64,000 nt of DNA, from assembly GCA_902363145.1 (NCBI GenBank), contig CABIZB010000009.1, positions 14,707 through 78,706 of the forward strand, read 5' to 3'. This document shows, one piece after another, positions 18,820 to 26,572 of the stretch. Under the pieces are notes generated by a model, which worked only from the letters and a program-made list of their open reading frames with translations, did no database searches and was not told the origin of the DNA. Numbering within the stretch: the stretch's first letter is position 1; each line of letters opens with the position of its first letter. A program made the translations under genes and the position numbers. The stretch comes from Oscillospiraceae bacterium. GTDB lineage: Bacteria; Bacillota; Clostridia; Oscillospirales; Ruminococcaceae.

Positions 18820-19791
18820 ATGTGTACAGCCGCTTCTTATAAGACCGACAACTTTTATTTCGGCAGAACTCTCGATTATGAAATGTCCTACGGCGAGGAG
18901 ATAGTTATTATGCCAAGGAACTTCCCCCTGAAATTCAGGCACATTGGGAAGCTTTCCGAGCATTACGCCATCATCGGCACGGCTCATGTGGCAGGGGGCT
19001 GTCCCCTGTTTTATGACGGTGCCAATGAAAAGGGCCTTGCCATGGCAGGACTGAATTTCGTGGGCAACGCATATTATTTTGATAATGCCGCCGAAAAGGA
19101 TAATATCCCACAGTTTGAGTTTATCCCATGGATACTGAGCAAATGCGCTGACCTTAACGAAGCAAAGGCGCTTCTTGGCAGGATAAACATTACAAACGAG
19201 CCGTTCAGCCCTCAGCTTCCCACAGCACAGCTCCACTGGATAATTTCGGACAAAACAGGCTCGATAGTTGTGGAGTCAGTAAAGGACGGGCTGAAAATAT
19301 ATGACGATCCTGTGGGCGTGCTTACCAACAATCCCCCTTTCGACAGGCAGCTTTTCAATCTTAATAACTATATGCACCTGTCCCCCAAGGATCCCAGCAA
19401 CACATTCTCCGATGCACTTGACCTTACGACCTACAGCCGTGGAATGGGCGGATTGGGGCTTCCCGGCGACCTGTCATCACAGTCGAGATTTGTCCGCTGC
19501 GCATTTGTGAAAATGAACTCCCGCTCGGGCAGCGGTGAGGCGGAAAGCGTCAGCCAGTTCTTCCATATCCTGGGCTCGGTAGATCAGCAGAGGGGCTGCT
19601 GCGAGGTAAAGGGCGGATACGAGATAACCATTTACACCGCCTGCTACAACGCCGACAAGGGAATATATTATTACACCACCTACGACAATCATCAGATAAC
19701 CGCCGTAAAGCTCCACAGCGAGAACATCGACGGCACAGAGCTTATAAGCTATCCTATGCTCACAGGCGAGCATATTCTGGAGCAAAACTGA
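18820..19791 (+). CDS. Choloylglycine hydrolase family amidase (bile salt hydrolase / penicillin V acylase type)
   Basis: A 323-residue N-terminal nucleophile hydrolase. Met1 is followed by Cys2, the nucleophile (MCTAASYKT), then FGRTLDYE with the conserved Arg and Asp, LTNNP near residue 169 with the oxyanion-hole Asn, and SQSRFVR near 221 with the conserved Arg. There is no signal peptide, so it is cytosolic. Family members deconjugate bile salts or cleave penicillin V or N-acyl homoserine lactones; the sequence alone does not settle which. A gut habitat makes bile salts plausible (inference). Confidence 0.87.
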   Translation: MCTAASYKTDNFYFGRTLDYEMSYGEEIVIMPRNFPLKFRHIGKLSEHYAIIGTAHVAGGCPLFYDGANEKGLAMAGLNFVGNAYYFDNAAEKDNIPQFEFIPWILSKCADLNEAKALLGRINITNEPFSPQLPTAQLHWIISDKTGSIVVESVKDGLKIYDDPVGVLTNNPPFDRQLFNLNNYMHLSPKDPSNTFSDALDLTTYSRGMGGLGLPGDLSSQSRFVRCAFVKMNSRSGSGEAESVSQFFHILGSVDQQRGCCEVKGGYEITIYTACYNADKGIYYYTTYDNHQITAVKLHSENIDGTELISYPMLTGEHILEQN

Positions 19792-19810
19792 TATCGGGAG
19801 GAGAAAAGCA

Positions 19811-20428
19811 ATGAAAGTTCTTATCATCAACGGCAGTCCGAGAGTAAACGGCAACACATCTGTAGCTGTACGTGAAATGGAAAAGGTCTTTGCGGAAGAG
19901 GGCGTGGAGACCGAGGTTGTGCAGGTAGGCAACAAGGATATCCGTGGCTGTATTGCCTGCGGATACTGCCGTGAAAACGGCAAGTGCGTGTTCAACGACG
20001 TTGTGAACGAGCTTGCGCCAAAGTTTGAAGAAGCAGACGGACTTGTTGTGGCAAGCCCTGTTTACTACGCTTCCGCCAACGCAACACTTATCGCCTGTCT
20101 TACAAGGCTGTTTTACAGCACGCCCTTTGACAAGAGTATGAAAGTAGGTGCAAGCGTAGTTTGTGCAAGGCGTGGGGGCTGCTCCGCAACCTTTGACGAG
20201 CTGAACAAGTTCTTTACCATTTCCAGTATGCCCATTGCTTCCAGCCAGTACTGGAACAGCATTCACGGCAGAGAACAGGGTCAGGCGGAGATGGACGAAG
20301 AGGGCAGGCAGACCATGAGGGTGCTTGCAAGGAACATGAGTTTCCTTATGAAGAGCATTGCGTTGGGAAAAGAGAAATATGGGCTTCCCGAAAAGGAAGA
20401 ACATCTCTGGACGCATTTTATAAGATAA
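19811..20428 (+). CDS. NADPH-dependent FMN reductase / flavodoxin-like protein
   Basis: 205 residues with a flavodoxin fold. The FMN phosphate loop INGSPRVNGNTS is near residue 6, the paired cysteines GCIACGYC are near residue 48, and SPVYYASANATL follows near 80. This Cys-containing type is common in anaerobes as a quinone or iron-sulfur-flavin-like reductase. GGGAGG precedes ATG 19811, 20 bases after the amidase gene, and it closes the three-gene group. Confidence 0.87.
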   Translation: MKVLIINGSPRVNGNTSVAVREMEKVFAEEGVETEVVQVGNKDIRGCIACGYCRENGKCVFNDVVNELAPKFEEADGLVVASPVYYASANATLIACLTRLFYSTPFDKSMKVGASVVCARRGGCSATFDELNKFFTISSMPIASSQYWNSIHGREQGQAEMDEEGRQTMRVLARNMSFLMKSIALGKEKYGLPEKEEHLWTHFIR

Positions 20429-20448
20429 TATTTTATAATATAAAATGC

Positions 20449-20490
20449 AAAAGCCATAGAAGAAGCATACTATTCTTCTATGGCTTTTTT
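20449..20490 (+). terminator. Terminator after the flavin reductase gene
   Basis: A perfect 16-bp stem (20449-20464 with 20473-20488) with a T-run on the plus strand. Confidence 0.88.
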
Positions 20491-20815
20491 GCTTGCAGTC
20501 AAGCGAACTTATTAAAAAGTATGCACAAATGAGGGCAAGGTAAAGGGTTTAGGAAGTCCATTGAGGGCGGAGCCATCTGGTTGCCCTTGCCGCAGTGGTA
20601 AAAGTAGTTTACCTGCCAACTCCGTTTGCTCACAGATATAGTTATTAAAATTATGATAAACAATATAGCCAATCCCCACCGCAGAGCTAAGCAAAACGAA
20701 CAGCAGATACTTGATATCTAAACGCCAGACCGCAAATGAGCGGGGCGGCGGTGAAAGGCACGAAACAATATTCGATACAGGACAGGAGACAAGCTAAAAG
20801 TTAAAGCCAAACTGT

Positions 20816-20900
20816 AAAAGCGGGCTTAGTGGGGGTGAGAGGGTAGGGAAGAGGAGTGCAGAGGAGAAACCGTAGGAGAGAGGGGGGAATGCCCGCTTTT
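20816..20900 (+). other. Hairpin-bounded purine-rich segment, relative of 13728-13824
   Basis: A perfect 10-bp outer stem (20816-20825 with 20891-20900), with A-run before and T-run after, encloses 65 bases that are almost only G and A. It sits in the same order as at 13.7 kb, between the GCAGAGCTAAGCAAAAC block and the GTGTCTCCTTTGCAT block. The stem bases differ from the first copy but still pair. I see no gene in 20491-21376; the only ORF is a short hydrophobic one at 20512-20694 on the minus strand. Confidence 0.45.
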
Positions 20901-21021
20901 GTTGGTTTTTGGTTTCCGATGTGTCGGAACGACACATATTCTCTCCTTAGGTGTCTCCTTTGCATGGTACGGACTTTATAAAAATAAAAAGTTGATTTGT
21001 CCGTGCCTGCGCCTATCGGCG

Positions 21022-21148
21022 GAAACCAAAATCGTCGTTCCTGACGGAACGGCTCTTGGTTTCAAGCCGCCTGCATGAAAAAGTTTTTGATTTGTTTGAA
21101 ATAAAATGTTCGTTTAATTTGGTTCTGAATTTACGGTGCAGGCGGCTT
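21022..21148. other. Tandem inverted repeats
   Basis: Two structures lie back to back. First, GAAACCAA/TTGGTTTC (21022-21029 with 21056-21063) encloses CGTTCC/GGAACG (21036-21041 with 21046-21051). Second, a perfect 12-bp pair AAGCCGCCTGCA (21064-21075 with 21137-21148) surrounds an AT-rich loop of 61 bases. No coding potential. Function unknown. Confidence 0.55.
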
Positions 21149-21253
21149 TAGAATTTGTATGTCAGTTGGCTATACTTTATTTGCTTTTACCGTTCGCAAA
21201 CGGATTTCGCCCTCTGCGGAGGACGACAAGGAGGCTCCGCCCCCTTGACTCCC

Positions 21254-21312
21254 GCAAGCCTTTCGGGAAAAAGGCTTGACCTAAACCCTTTACCTTTGTG
21301 CTTATTTGTGCT
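21254..21312 (-). repeat. Dispersed intergenic repeat, copy near the esterase gene
   Basis: Matches the reverse complement of 4993-5054. It is preceded by a GC-rich stretch (21190-21250) with the palindrome GGAGGCTCCGCCCCCTTGAC. A partial plus-strand copy at 20523-20553 makes an inverted pair around the 20.5-21.3 kb block. Confidence 0.7.
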
Positions 21313-21336
21313 GATTTTCTTGATATCCACACATAC

Positions 21337-21373
21337 CAAAAAGAGCTGCCACAATGTGTGAACAGCTCTTTCT
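21337..21373 (-). terminator. Terminator of the CE2-like esterase gene
   Basis: A 9-bp stem AAAGAGCTG/CAGCTCTTT (21340-21348 with 21363-21371), four bases past the stop codon. Confidence 0.75.
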
Positions 21374-21376
21374 CTA

Positions 21377-22468
21377 TTACAGTCCCATTTTCTCAAAAAT
21401 GCCGTTTATCTTTTCCGAAAGAAGTATCGCCATTTTTGTATGTGTATTCTCCGAGGGGTGCCAATCGGCGCCGATGCCGTCTGCTTCCTGCTGGACGGGG
21501 AGACGTACAAACTCGATATTATCATCAAGCTCGCTCTTGAAACGCTCTATCTGCGCTTCCTCCGTTTCCGCAAGAGGGGCGTCCATTACGCCGTATGCGC
21601 AGACGATATATGCGTTCGGATTATGCTCACGCAGCATCTTTATGAACGCATAATACTTCTCGCCGAACTGCTCCACTCTTTCGGGTATCTTCTTTGTCCA
21701 TGACTGGTCGTTTGTGCCCATATTGAACACTATGACCTGCGGAACATACTTTGAAAAATCCCACTTTGTATGATTTTCGTGGCCCTCACGTCCCAGAGTG
21801 TTTTCCAGTCCGCTGTCGGTGTAGGGGTAAATATCGGTTATAAGCCAGTTGTCAAGGGGCTTTTCCGCCTTTTCATCTACCCAGCTGGAAAGCACGCCCA
21901 TTCCGCTCCATGAAACATACTGGAACTCGGACTTGCAGAGCTGAGCGGTCTTATAAGCATAGCCCTTGATGGGGTTCTCGGTCTCGGTGGAAAAAACGTC
22001 CTTGTTCCACACGCCGTCGATTCCGTATCCGCAGGTTATTGAGTCGCCCACAAATTCTATCCTGCGCTGATACTGAGGCTTGGGGGGAGGGAGAAGCTCG
22101 CCGTCTATGCGTATCTCTGCCACGCCCATTTTGGAAAATGCCGCTTCGGACACTTTCATCAGGCGGATCGTGACGGTCTCCTCCTTATCGGAAGAATAAA
22201 GCTCATATGCTGCCCTTTTGCTGTCAAGCTTGAATCGCTTTGCAGGCTGAGCCGAGCCGTTGACGCACACCACAGCCCACGCCCTGAAAATATCCTCGGA
22301 GGGTGTAAGGTCGCTTATTATCTCTGCCTCGGCATATGTACCCGTAAATGTGAACTCCACATATGTGCAGGTGTAGTCCATGTATCTGATATCGTTTTCA
22401 AGCATAGTTCTGCCGCCTATCCGCACATTATCCTCTGTGCAGATGAAGCTGTGTAATTTCTTTTCCAT
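21377..22468 (-). CDS. Acetyl(xylan) esterase, CE2-like SGNH hydrolase
   Basis: 363 residues. The N-terminal third is a beta-sandwich-like domain, and the rest is an SGNH hydrolase with the Ser motif FVGDSITCGYGIDG near residue 140, FNMGTNDQS as the Asn block and DWHPSENTH as the Asp-His pair near the C-terminus. CE2 enzymes remove acetyl groups from xylan or oligosaccharides. There is no signal peptide, so it probably acts on imported acetylated xylo-oligosaccharides. I chose ATG 22468, six bases after GGAGG; the ATG just before it is also possible. It stands alone under a promoter with an operator-like inverted repeat. Confidence 0.85.
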   Translation of the reverse strand: MEKKLHSFICTEDNVRIGGRTMLENDIRYMDYTCTYVEFTFTGTYAEAEIISDLTPSEDIFRAWAVVCVNGSAQPAKRFKLDSKRAAYELYSSDKEETVTIRLMKVSEAAFSKMGVAEIRIDGELLPPPKPQYQRRIEFVGDSITCGYGIDGVWNKDVFSTETENPIKGYAYKTAQLCKSEFQYVSWSGMGVLSSWVDEKAEKPLDNWLITDIYPYTDSGLENTLGREGHENHTKWDFSKYVPQVIVFNMGTNDQSWTKKIPERVEQFGEKYYAFIKMLREHNPNAYIVCAYGVMDAPLAETEEAQIERFKSELDDNIEFVRLPVQQEADGIGADWHPSENTHTKMAILLSEKINGIFEKMGL

Positions 22469-22493
22469 CATAAACCTCCGAGATTTTTTTGAG

Positions 22494-22534
22494 CCGCTAT
22501 GGTTGATTATAGCATAGCGGGAATGGATTGTCAA
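22494..22534 (-). promoter_or_regulatory. Esterase promoter with inverted repeat over the -10
   Basis: TTGACA, a 17-bp spacer and TATAAT on the minus strand (22506-22534). An 8-bp inverted repeat CCGCTATG/CATAGCGG (22494-22501 with 22513-22520) straddles the -10 box, well placed for a repressor. Confidence 0.65.
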
Positions 22535-22563
22535 TAAGCTGAGCTGTCATCATCAATTTCGGA

Positions 22564-22593
22564 TTGACTTTTGATACAAAAATATGGTATAGT
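22564..22593 (+). promoter_or_regulatory. Promoter of the DUF1003 gene
   Basis: TTGACT, an 18-bp spacer and TATAGT. A 161-bp mobile element now lies between this promoter and the gene it should serve. Confidence 0.55.
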
Positions 22594-22620
22594 GGGTATA
22601 ACAAGCTCAATTATAATTAA

Positions 22621-22781
22621 GAACCCGTCTTCACAAGCATATGCGCACGTCTTTTCGGCAAATTTTGCCGCAGACTGCGTTAAAAATCCTTGCCGGGCGA
22701 AAGCCCGCCTGCGGATTTTTGCCTACTCTGCAACAAAATCATGCTCGAAAATCCGCACACATTTCTTATGAAGACAGGTTC
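22621..22781. mobile_element. 161-bp IS5-type MITE, copy 1
   Basis: Starts GAACCCGTCTTCACAAG and ends CTTATGAAGACAGGTTC, forming imperfect terminal inverted repeats of about 17 bp, and is flanked by TAA on both sides. It has no ORF of its own. It is nearly the exact reverse complement of 23454-23614, and a third copy is at 32950-33214. The relic at 24498 joins the same terminal repeat to the first codons of an IS5-family transposase. Confidence 0.88.
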
Positions 22782-22814
22782 TAAAAGCGATATCAAATAA
22801 TAGGAGTAACCAAA

Positions 22815-23342
22815 ATGAAGGAAAATCGAAAGCTGCTTAAAGAAGTTCTTGAAGATATCCGTCATGACATGACGGATGAGGAAGTCCTTAATATGCTGGC
22901 TGACAGCAAAATTTCGGTAAGTCCTCAGAATGAAAAGGAAAAATCCACACTCGGACAGCGAGCCGCCGATACCATTGCGCAATTTGCGGGAAGCTGGGCA
23001 TTCATCTTTTCGTTTACAGGCGTGCTTATTTTGTGGATGATAGTTAATGCGGTTCTTGCCGCAAAGGCATTTGACCCATACCCATTCATACTGCTGAACC
23101 TGGTTCTGTCCTGCGTTGCCGCCATTCAGGCTCCGCTTATTATGATGAGCCAGAACCGCCAGGAGGAAAAAGACCGCCGCAGGGCTGAGAATGACTACAA
23201 GGTCAATCTCAAGACGGAGATCATGATAGAGGACCTTTACGACAAAGTCAACGCCATTCTTGCAAAGCAGTCTGCGATGGAAAAGCAGCTGCGTGAGCTT
23301 GGTGAAAAAAATTCGGGTTCGTCCGAAAATAATGATAAATGA
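22815..23342 (+). CDS. DUF1003 membrane protein
   Basis: 175 residues. A charged N-terminal region to about residue 55 (ADTIAQFAGSWAFI start of the conserved domain) is followed by two hydrophobic helices near 57-80 and 88-110 and a charged coiled-coil-like tail ending in Ser/Asn. This is the DUF1003 pattern; function unknown. GGAG precedes ATG 22815. The gene is enclosed by inverted copies of a 161-bp element. Confidence 0.85.
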   Translation: MKENRKLLKEVLEDIRHDMTDEEVLNMLADSKISVSPQNEKEKSTLGQRAADTIAQFAGSWAFIFSFTGVLILWMIVNAVLAAKAFDPYPFILLNLVLSCVAAIQAPLIMMSQNRQEEKDRRRAENDYKVNLKTEIMIEDLYDKVNAILAKQSAMEKQLRELGEKNSGSSENNDK

Positions 23343-23348
23343 TCATCC

Positions 23349-23379
23349 CCCCTGCAGAGCGGTCAATGCTCTGCAGGGG
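23349..23379 (+). terminator. Strong hairpin after the DUF1003 gene
   Basis: A perfect 12-bp stem (23349-23360 with 23368-23379, CCCCTGCAGAGC) seven bases past the stop. The T-run is poor, so it may protect the mRNA end rather than terminate. Confidence 0.6.
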
Positions 23380-23427
23380 GTAAGTGCTTGACAAAAAATT
23401 AAATTGCTCATTTCATTTCGCAGCACT

Positions 23428-23855
23428 TCATTTTTTCGCCGCAAGAATATTTAGAACCTGTCTTCATAAGAAATGTGTGCGGATTTTCGAGCATAATTTT
23501 GTTGCAGAGTAGGCAAAAATCCGCAGGCGGGCTTTCGCCCGGCAAGGATTTTTAACGCAGTCTGCGGCAAAATTTGCCGAAAAGACGTGCGCATATGCTT
23601 GTGAAGACGGGTTCTTATTTCATCGGCAGCAGAGGAAGCGGAACTTCTGCCCTGCTTGGCTCTGTTCTCTTTGCGGAGAATTGCCCCTGCCGCCGTTATT
23701 GCTTTTTCATCAAGCAAACGTTCGCCCTTGGCGTTGGTTTTGAATTTTTTTGCAAGCTCCGGGTGTCGGCTTAACGTTTCATAAAATTTTGTTGGCTTCA
23801 ACCCGTTCGCTTTGCAGTAGTCGGATATTGAAATGTATTGGCTGTTTTTTCGAAT
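23428..23855 (-). pseudogene. Small ORF interrupted by a 161-bp MITE
   Basis: The minus-strand frame reads ISDYCKANGLKPTKFYETLS and on through a Lys/Ala-rich stretch to SSAADE, where the element at 23454-23614 begins. Removing the element and one TAA copy restores a frame ending INILAAKK and a stop at 23428, giving about 85 residues. No ATG is present: ATT 23855 or TTG 23801 are the only candidate starts. The N-terminal part could be a helix-turn-helix, but I do not recognise the protein. Confidence 0.4.
23454..23614. mobile_element. 161-bp IS5-type MITE, copy 2
   Basis: Reverse complement of copy 1, with GAACCTGTCTTCATAAG and the matching inverted end, flanked by TTA on both sides (23451-23453, 23615-23617). 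The internal CGGGCTTTCGCCCGG palindrome is conserved between copies. Confidence 0.88.
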
Positions 23856-23979
23856 TGCGGTGTTTTCCTTTCTTGAAATTTATATTTGATTTCTGTAATC
23901 GAATGTGGTATAATGTTTTTAGCATTAGTTCGAGCATAACTGCTCGTCAAAGGATTTATTTATCGGAAGGAAAAACAAT

Positions 23980-24483
23980 ATGAAAGACGAATTTACAGAT
24001 GCATTATTAAATAATGCAGATAAAATAATTCTGGAAGAATATGATTGGTATGCTCCTTTGATTGGAGATTGGGATTTTGATTATTATGATAATTTGGAAA
24101 GTCCACAGCCCCGTCATGTTATTGGTGAATGGATCTTCAGAAAAATTTTAGAGGGTTCAATCGTCCAGGATCTTTTTATCTGCCCTTCCAGAACAGAAAG
24201 AATTACAAACCCTCAGGAAGACGGAGAATATGGTGTAGCACTGCGTAAATTTAACTTTGACGAAAAATGCTACAACATGGTTTACAGCACCAAGGATTAT
24301 ATGATTCATGTAAACTGGAAAAAAGAATGTGATAAGCTTGTCGGAACAGTGCAGGAAGTACCTGACAATCAATTTATTTTTTCAGATATAACACCCGATT
24401 CCTTTAAGTGGACGAACATTCAAATCCAAAATAATGGAACTTCTAAAGAATTAAGCAGAATTTTTGCAAAGCGAAAGAAATAA
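23980..24483 (+). CDS. Hypothetical protein, possibly lipocalin-like
   Basis: A 167-residue acidic, aromatic-rich protein with no signal peptide. The block APLIGDWDFDYYDN, the alternating strands to the C-terminus and the final IFAKRKK resemble small DUF1579-like proteins, but I do not recognise it with certainty. AAGGAA precedes ATG 23980. Its codon use is more AT-rich than that of the xylan genes, and it sits among IS relics, so recent transfer is possible. Confidence 0.6.
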   Translation: MKDEFTDALLNNADKIILEEYDWYAPLIGDWDFDYYDNLESPQPRHVIGEWIFRKILEGSIVQDLFICPSRTERITNPQEDGEYGVALRKFNFDEKCYNMVYSTKDYMIHVNWKKECDKLVGTVQEVPDNQFIFSDITPDSFKWTNIQIQNNGTSKELSRIFAKRKK

Positions 24484-24497
24484 TCAATACAAAATTA

Positions 24498-24611
24498 GAA
24501 CTTGTCTTCACAAGATAAATGTGGTAAAATAAAAGAACAATGAGATATACAAGTGATATGACGGAAAGTCAATGGGAAATAATAAAACCAATATTACAGG
24601 AAGCAAAATAA
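24498..24611 (+). pseudogene. 5' relic of an IS5-family insertion sequence
   Basis: Begins with GAACTTGTCTTCACAAG, the terminal repeat of the 161-bp elements, after a TTA. It then carries ATG 24540 and a 23-codon start MRYTSDMTESQWEIIKPIL that is typical of IS5-group transposases before a TAA. The rest of the transposase and the right end are gone. Confidence 0.75.
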
Positions 24612-24627
24612 TGTTGCAATAATACAC

Positions 24628-24667
24628 AAAACGGACTGTTACAGCGTTTGCCGCAGCAGTCCGTTTT
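24628..24667 (-). terminator. Terminator of the secreted GH10 gene
   Basis: An 11-bp stem (24628-24638 with 24657-24667, core CGGACTG) with T-runs on either strand, 21 bases past the xylanase stop. Confidence 0.75.
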
Positions 24668-24687
24668 TTGATTCATGCTTTTTTGAA

Positions 24688-26325
24688 TTATGAGCGGGGA
24701 TCTGTTGCACCTTCGATCATTCCGTCAAATGCAGGCTTTTTGGAAAGATCTGCATTGAACAGAAGGGGGAATTCTCCCGCTCTCCATGAAAGCGCATCGG
24801 TAAGACCCCACAGAGTTACGCTTGTAATGGGAACGCCCTCTTTTTTAAGCTCAACAAGTCTCTGCATAAAATCTCTGTAATAATCTCCCTGAGTCTTTTC
24901 CCAGTCGCCGTTTTTCTGTGTTCCCACATCAAGCTCGGTTATGTGTATCTCAACACCCAGCTCCTCATAGTATTTTTTCAGAGCGATCATGTAAAGTGCA
25001 GGACTGGTACCTGTATTGATATGAGTCTGCATACCCATTCCGTCAATGTTTCCTGCTTCTGCAATAGGTTTTAAGAATGCAAGGATATCCTTCTGTTTGC
25101 CTGCCATGTAGCTGTTGTAGTCGTTGTAGAAAAGCTTTGTTCCCTCGGGAGCATACTTGCGGGCAAATTCAAATGCCTTTGCGATATAATCATCGCCGAT
25201 AGTTTCGTACCAAAGACTCTCTCTCATGCCGCCGTCGTCTGCTGCGGCTTCGTTAACTACGTCCCATGCGCTGATAAGTCCGGGGTAATTTTCGTTTGTC
25301 CACTCCATAACGCTCTTTATGTAGTTTTCCATGCGCTTTAGCATAAGCTCACGGTCTGCAAGCTCTCCGCCCACCTTATAGTCCTTGTAGAATATCCAGT
25401 TGGGTGTCTGAGAATGCCATACAAGTGTGTGACCTCTGACGGTCATTCCGTTATCCCTTGCAAAATCCAGCTCCGACTTGAAACGGTCGAAACGCAGTGC
25501 GGGGCATTCCATATATTTTTCGGGGTCGGAAACGTTTTTCTGATGATCGAATATCGCTTCGGGCTTCATGTTGTTTTCCATTGTTACGCTGTTGAACTGT
25601 GCCTTGACAAGCTCGCTGTATTCGGGCTTTTCAAGAATTGCGGGGGAAATTGCCACACCGATACGGAAGTAATCCGAATAGGCATCCTTTAAGGAAGGAT
25701 ATCCCGATGTGTCGGCAAAGGGAAGCTCGGCAGGAGTTGCAAGATATGTATATTCACCCTTGACCGTTACGGAAAAATCATCGGCATAAATATCGTCAAG
25801 ATTATCGCTTTCGATATAAACGAGAATGCTTTCCGCACTGTCAGGAATGATAAAGCTGCCGTTCCCCGAGGAATATGTGCTGTCATTGGTATTTACAGTG
25901 AAAACTCCGTTATAGCAGGTGTTTCCCATGACTGTGTACTGTACCGATACCCTTACCGAGGGATTGGAGCTTTTAAATGAGCCTGACACCTCAATTTCAT
26001 TGCCCCTGAAAAGCTCTGCGGGATACTCGGCACCGTTCCACGCTTCCTGTCTGCCGCTGATGAGCATTGCCTTTCCGTCGGAGGCTGTTGTATCATCTAC
26101 CAAAGCTACAGAGGCACTTCCACGTCCTCTTGCGGCAGTCATATCTTTTGTAAAATCCTCTTTGATCTTGGGAGCGTTGTTTCCGCTTTCAGCTTCTGTC
26201 ACTGCCAATGTGGTTTCGGCAGCGGTTGAGGCAACGGTTTCGGCACCTTCACTTTTCGCTTCATTACCGCAGGCTGAAAGCATCAGCATACAGAGCAGTG
26301 CCGCTGTTATTTTTTTTAAGTTCAT
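24688..26325 (-). CDS. Secreted xylanase, CBM22-like plus GH10 lipoprotein
   Basis: 545 residues. I chose ATG 26325 (MNLKKITAALLCML), eight bases after GGAG. The signal peptide ends in the lipobox MLSACG, so it is held on the outer membrane face. A CBM22-like xylan-binding module (about residues 50-190; RGRGSASV, SGRQEAWNGA) is followed by a GH10 domain to the end: TMENNMKPEA, the acid/base Glu in VVNEAA and the nucleophile Glu in ITELDVG. It cuts the beta-1,4-xylan backbone outside the cell. It has its own promoter and faces the esterase gene. Confidence 0.93.
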   Translation of the reverse strand: MNLKKITAALLCMLMLSACGNEAKSEGAETVASTAAETTLAVTEAESGNNAPKIKEDFTKDMTAARGRGSASVALVDDTTASDGKAMLISGRQEAWNGAEYPAELFRGNEIEVSGSFKSSNPSVRVSVQYTVMGNTCYNGVFTVNTNDSTYSSGNGSFIIPDSAESILVYIESDNLDDIYADDFSVTVKGEYTYLATPAELPFADTSGYPSLKDAYSDYFRIGVAISPAILEKPEYSELVKAQFNSVTMENNMKPEAIFDHQKNVSDPEKYMECPALRFDRFKSELDFARDNGMTVRGHTLVWHSQTPNWIFYKDYKVGGELADRELMLKRMENYIKSVMEWTNENYPGLISAWDVVNEAAADDGGMRESLWYETIGDDYIAKAFEFARKYAPEGTKLFYNDYNSYMAGKQKDILAFLKPIAEAGNIDGMGMQTHINTGTSPALYMIALKKYYEELGVEIHITELDVGTQKNGDWEKTQGDYYRDFMQRLVELKKEGVPITSVTLWGLTDALSWRAGEFPLLFNADLSKKPAFDGMIEGATDPRS

Positions 26326-26375
26326 AGCATCATCTCCGTAATTTTTTGATACGATCATCATATCCATTTAAAAAA

Positions 26376-26404
26376 ATTATAGCACAAAAAAACAACTGCC
26401 GCAA
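26376..26404 (-). promoter_or_regulatory. Promoter of the secreted GH10 gene
   Basis: TTGCGG, a 17-bp spacer and TATAAT on the minus strand, 51 bases before the start. Confidence 0.6.
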
Positions 26405-26510
26405 TTCGATTATTGCTTTTTTAACTATCAAAAATTGTGATGTATCACTTATTGTTATTCTCAAATCGCAAAAAATGAACATTAATACTAAGCATATCGC
26501 ACATTTTTTC

Positions 26511-26539
26511 TTGAAAATCCGAGATAAATATGGTAATAT
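26511..26539 (+). promoter_or_regulatory. Promoter of the carboxylesterase / GH43 operon
   Basis: TTGAAA, a 17-bp spacer and TAATAT, 34 bases before ATG 26573. It is divergent from the xylanase promoter, with about 105 bp between them for shared control. Confidence 0.55.
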
Positions 26540-26572
26540 ATTTGCAATAATTCATTTTCGGAGATGATACTT

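Noticed and set aside
26483..26500. TAATACTAAGCA as a further end of the 100-bp element
   Set aside because: Only the first dozen bases match and no second end or palindrome follows, so it may be chance.
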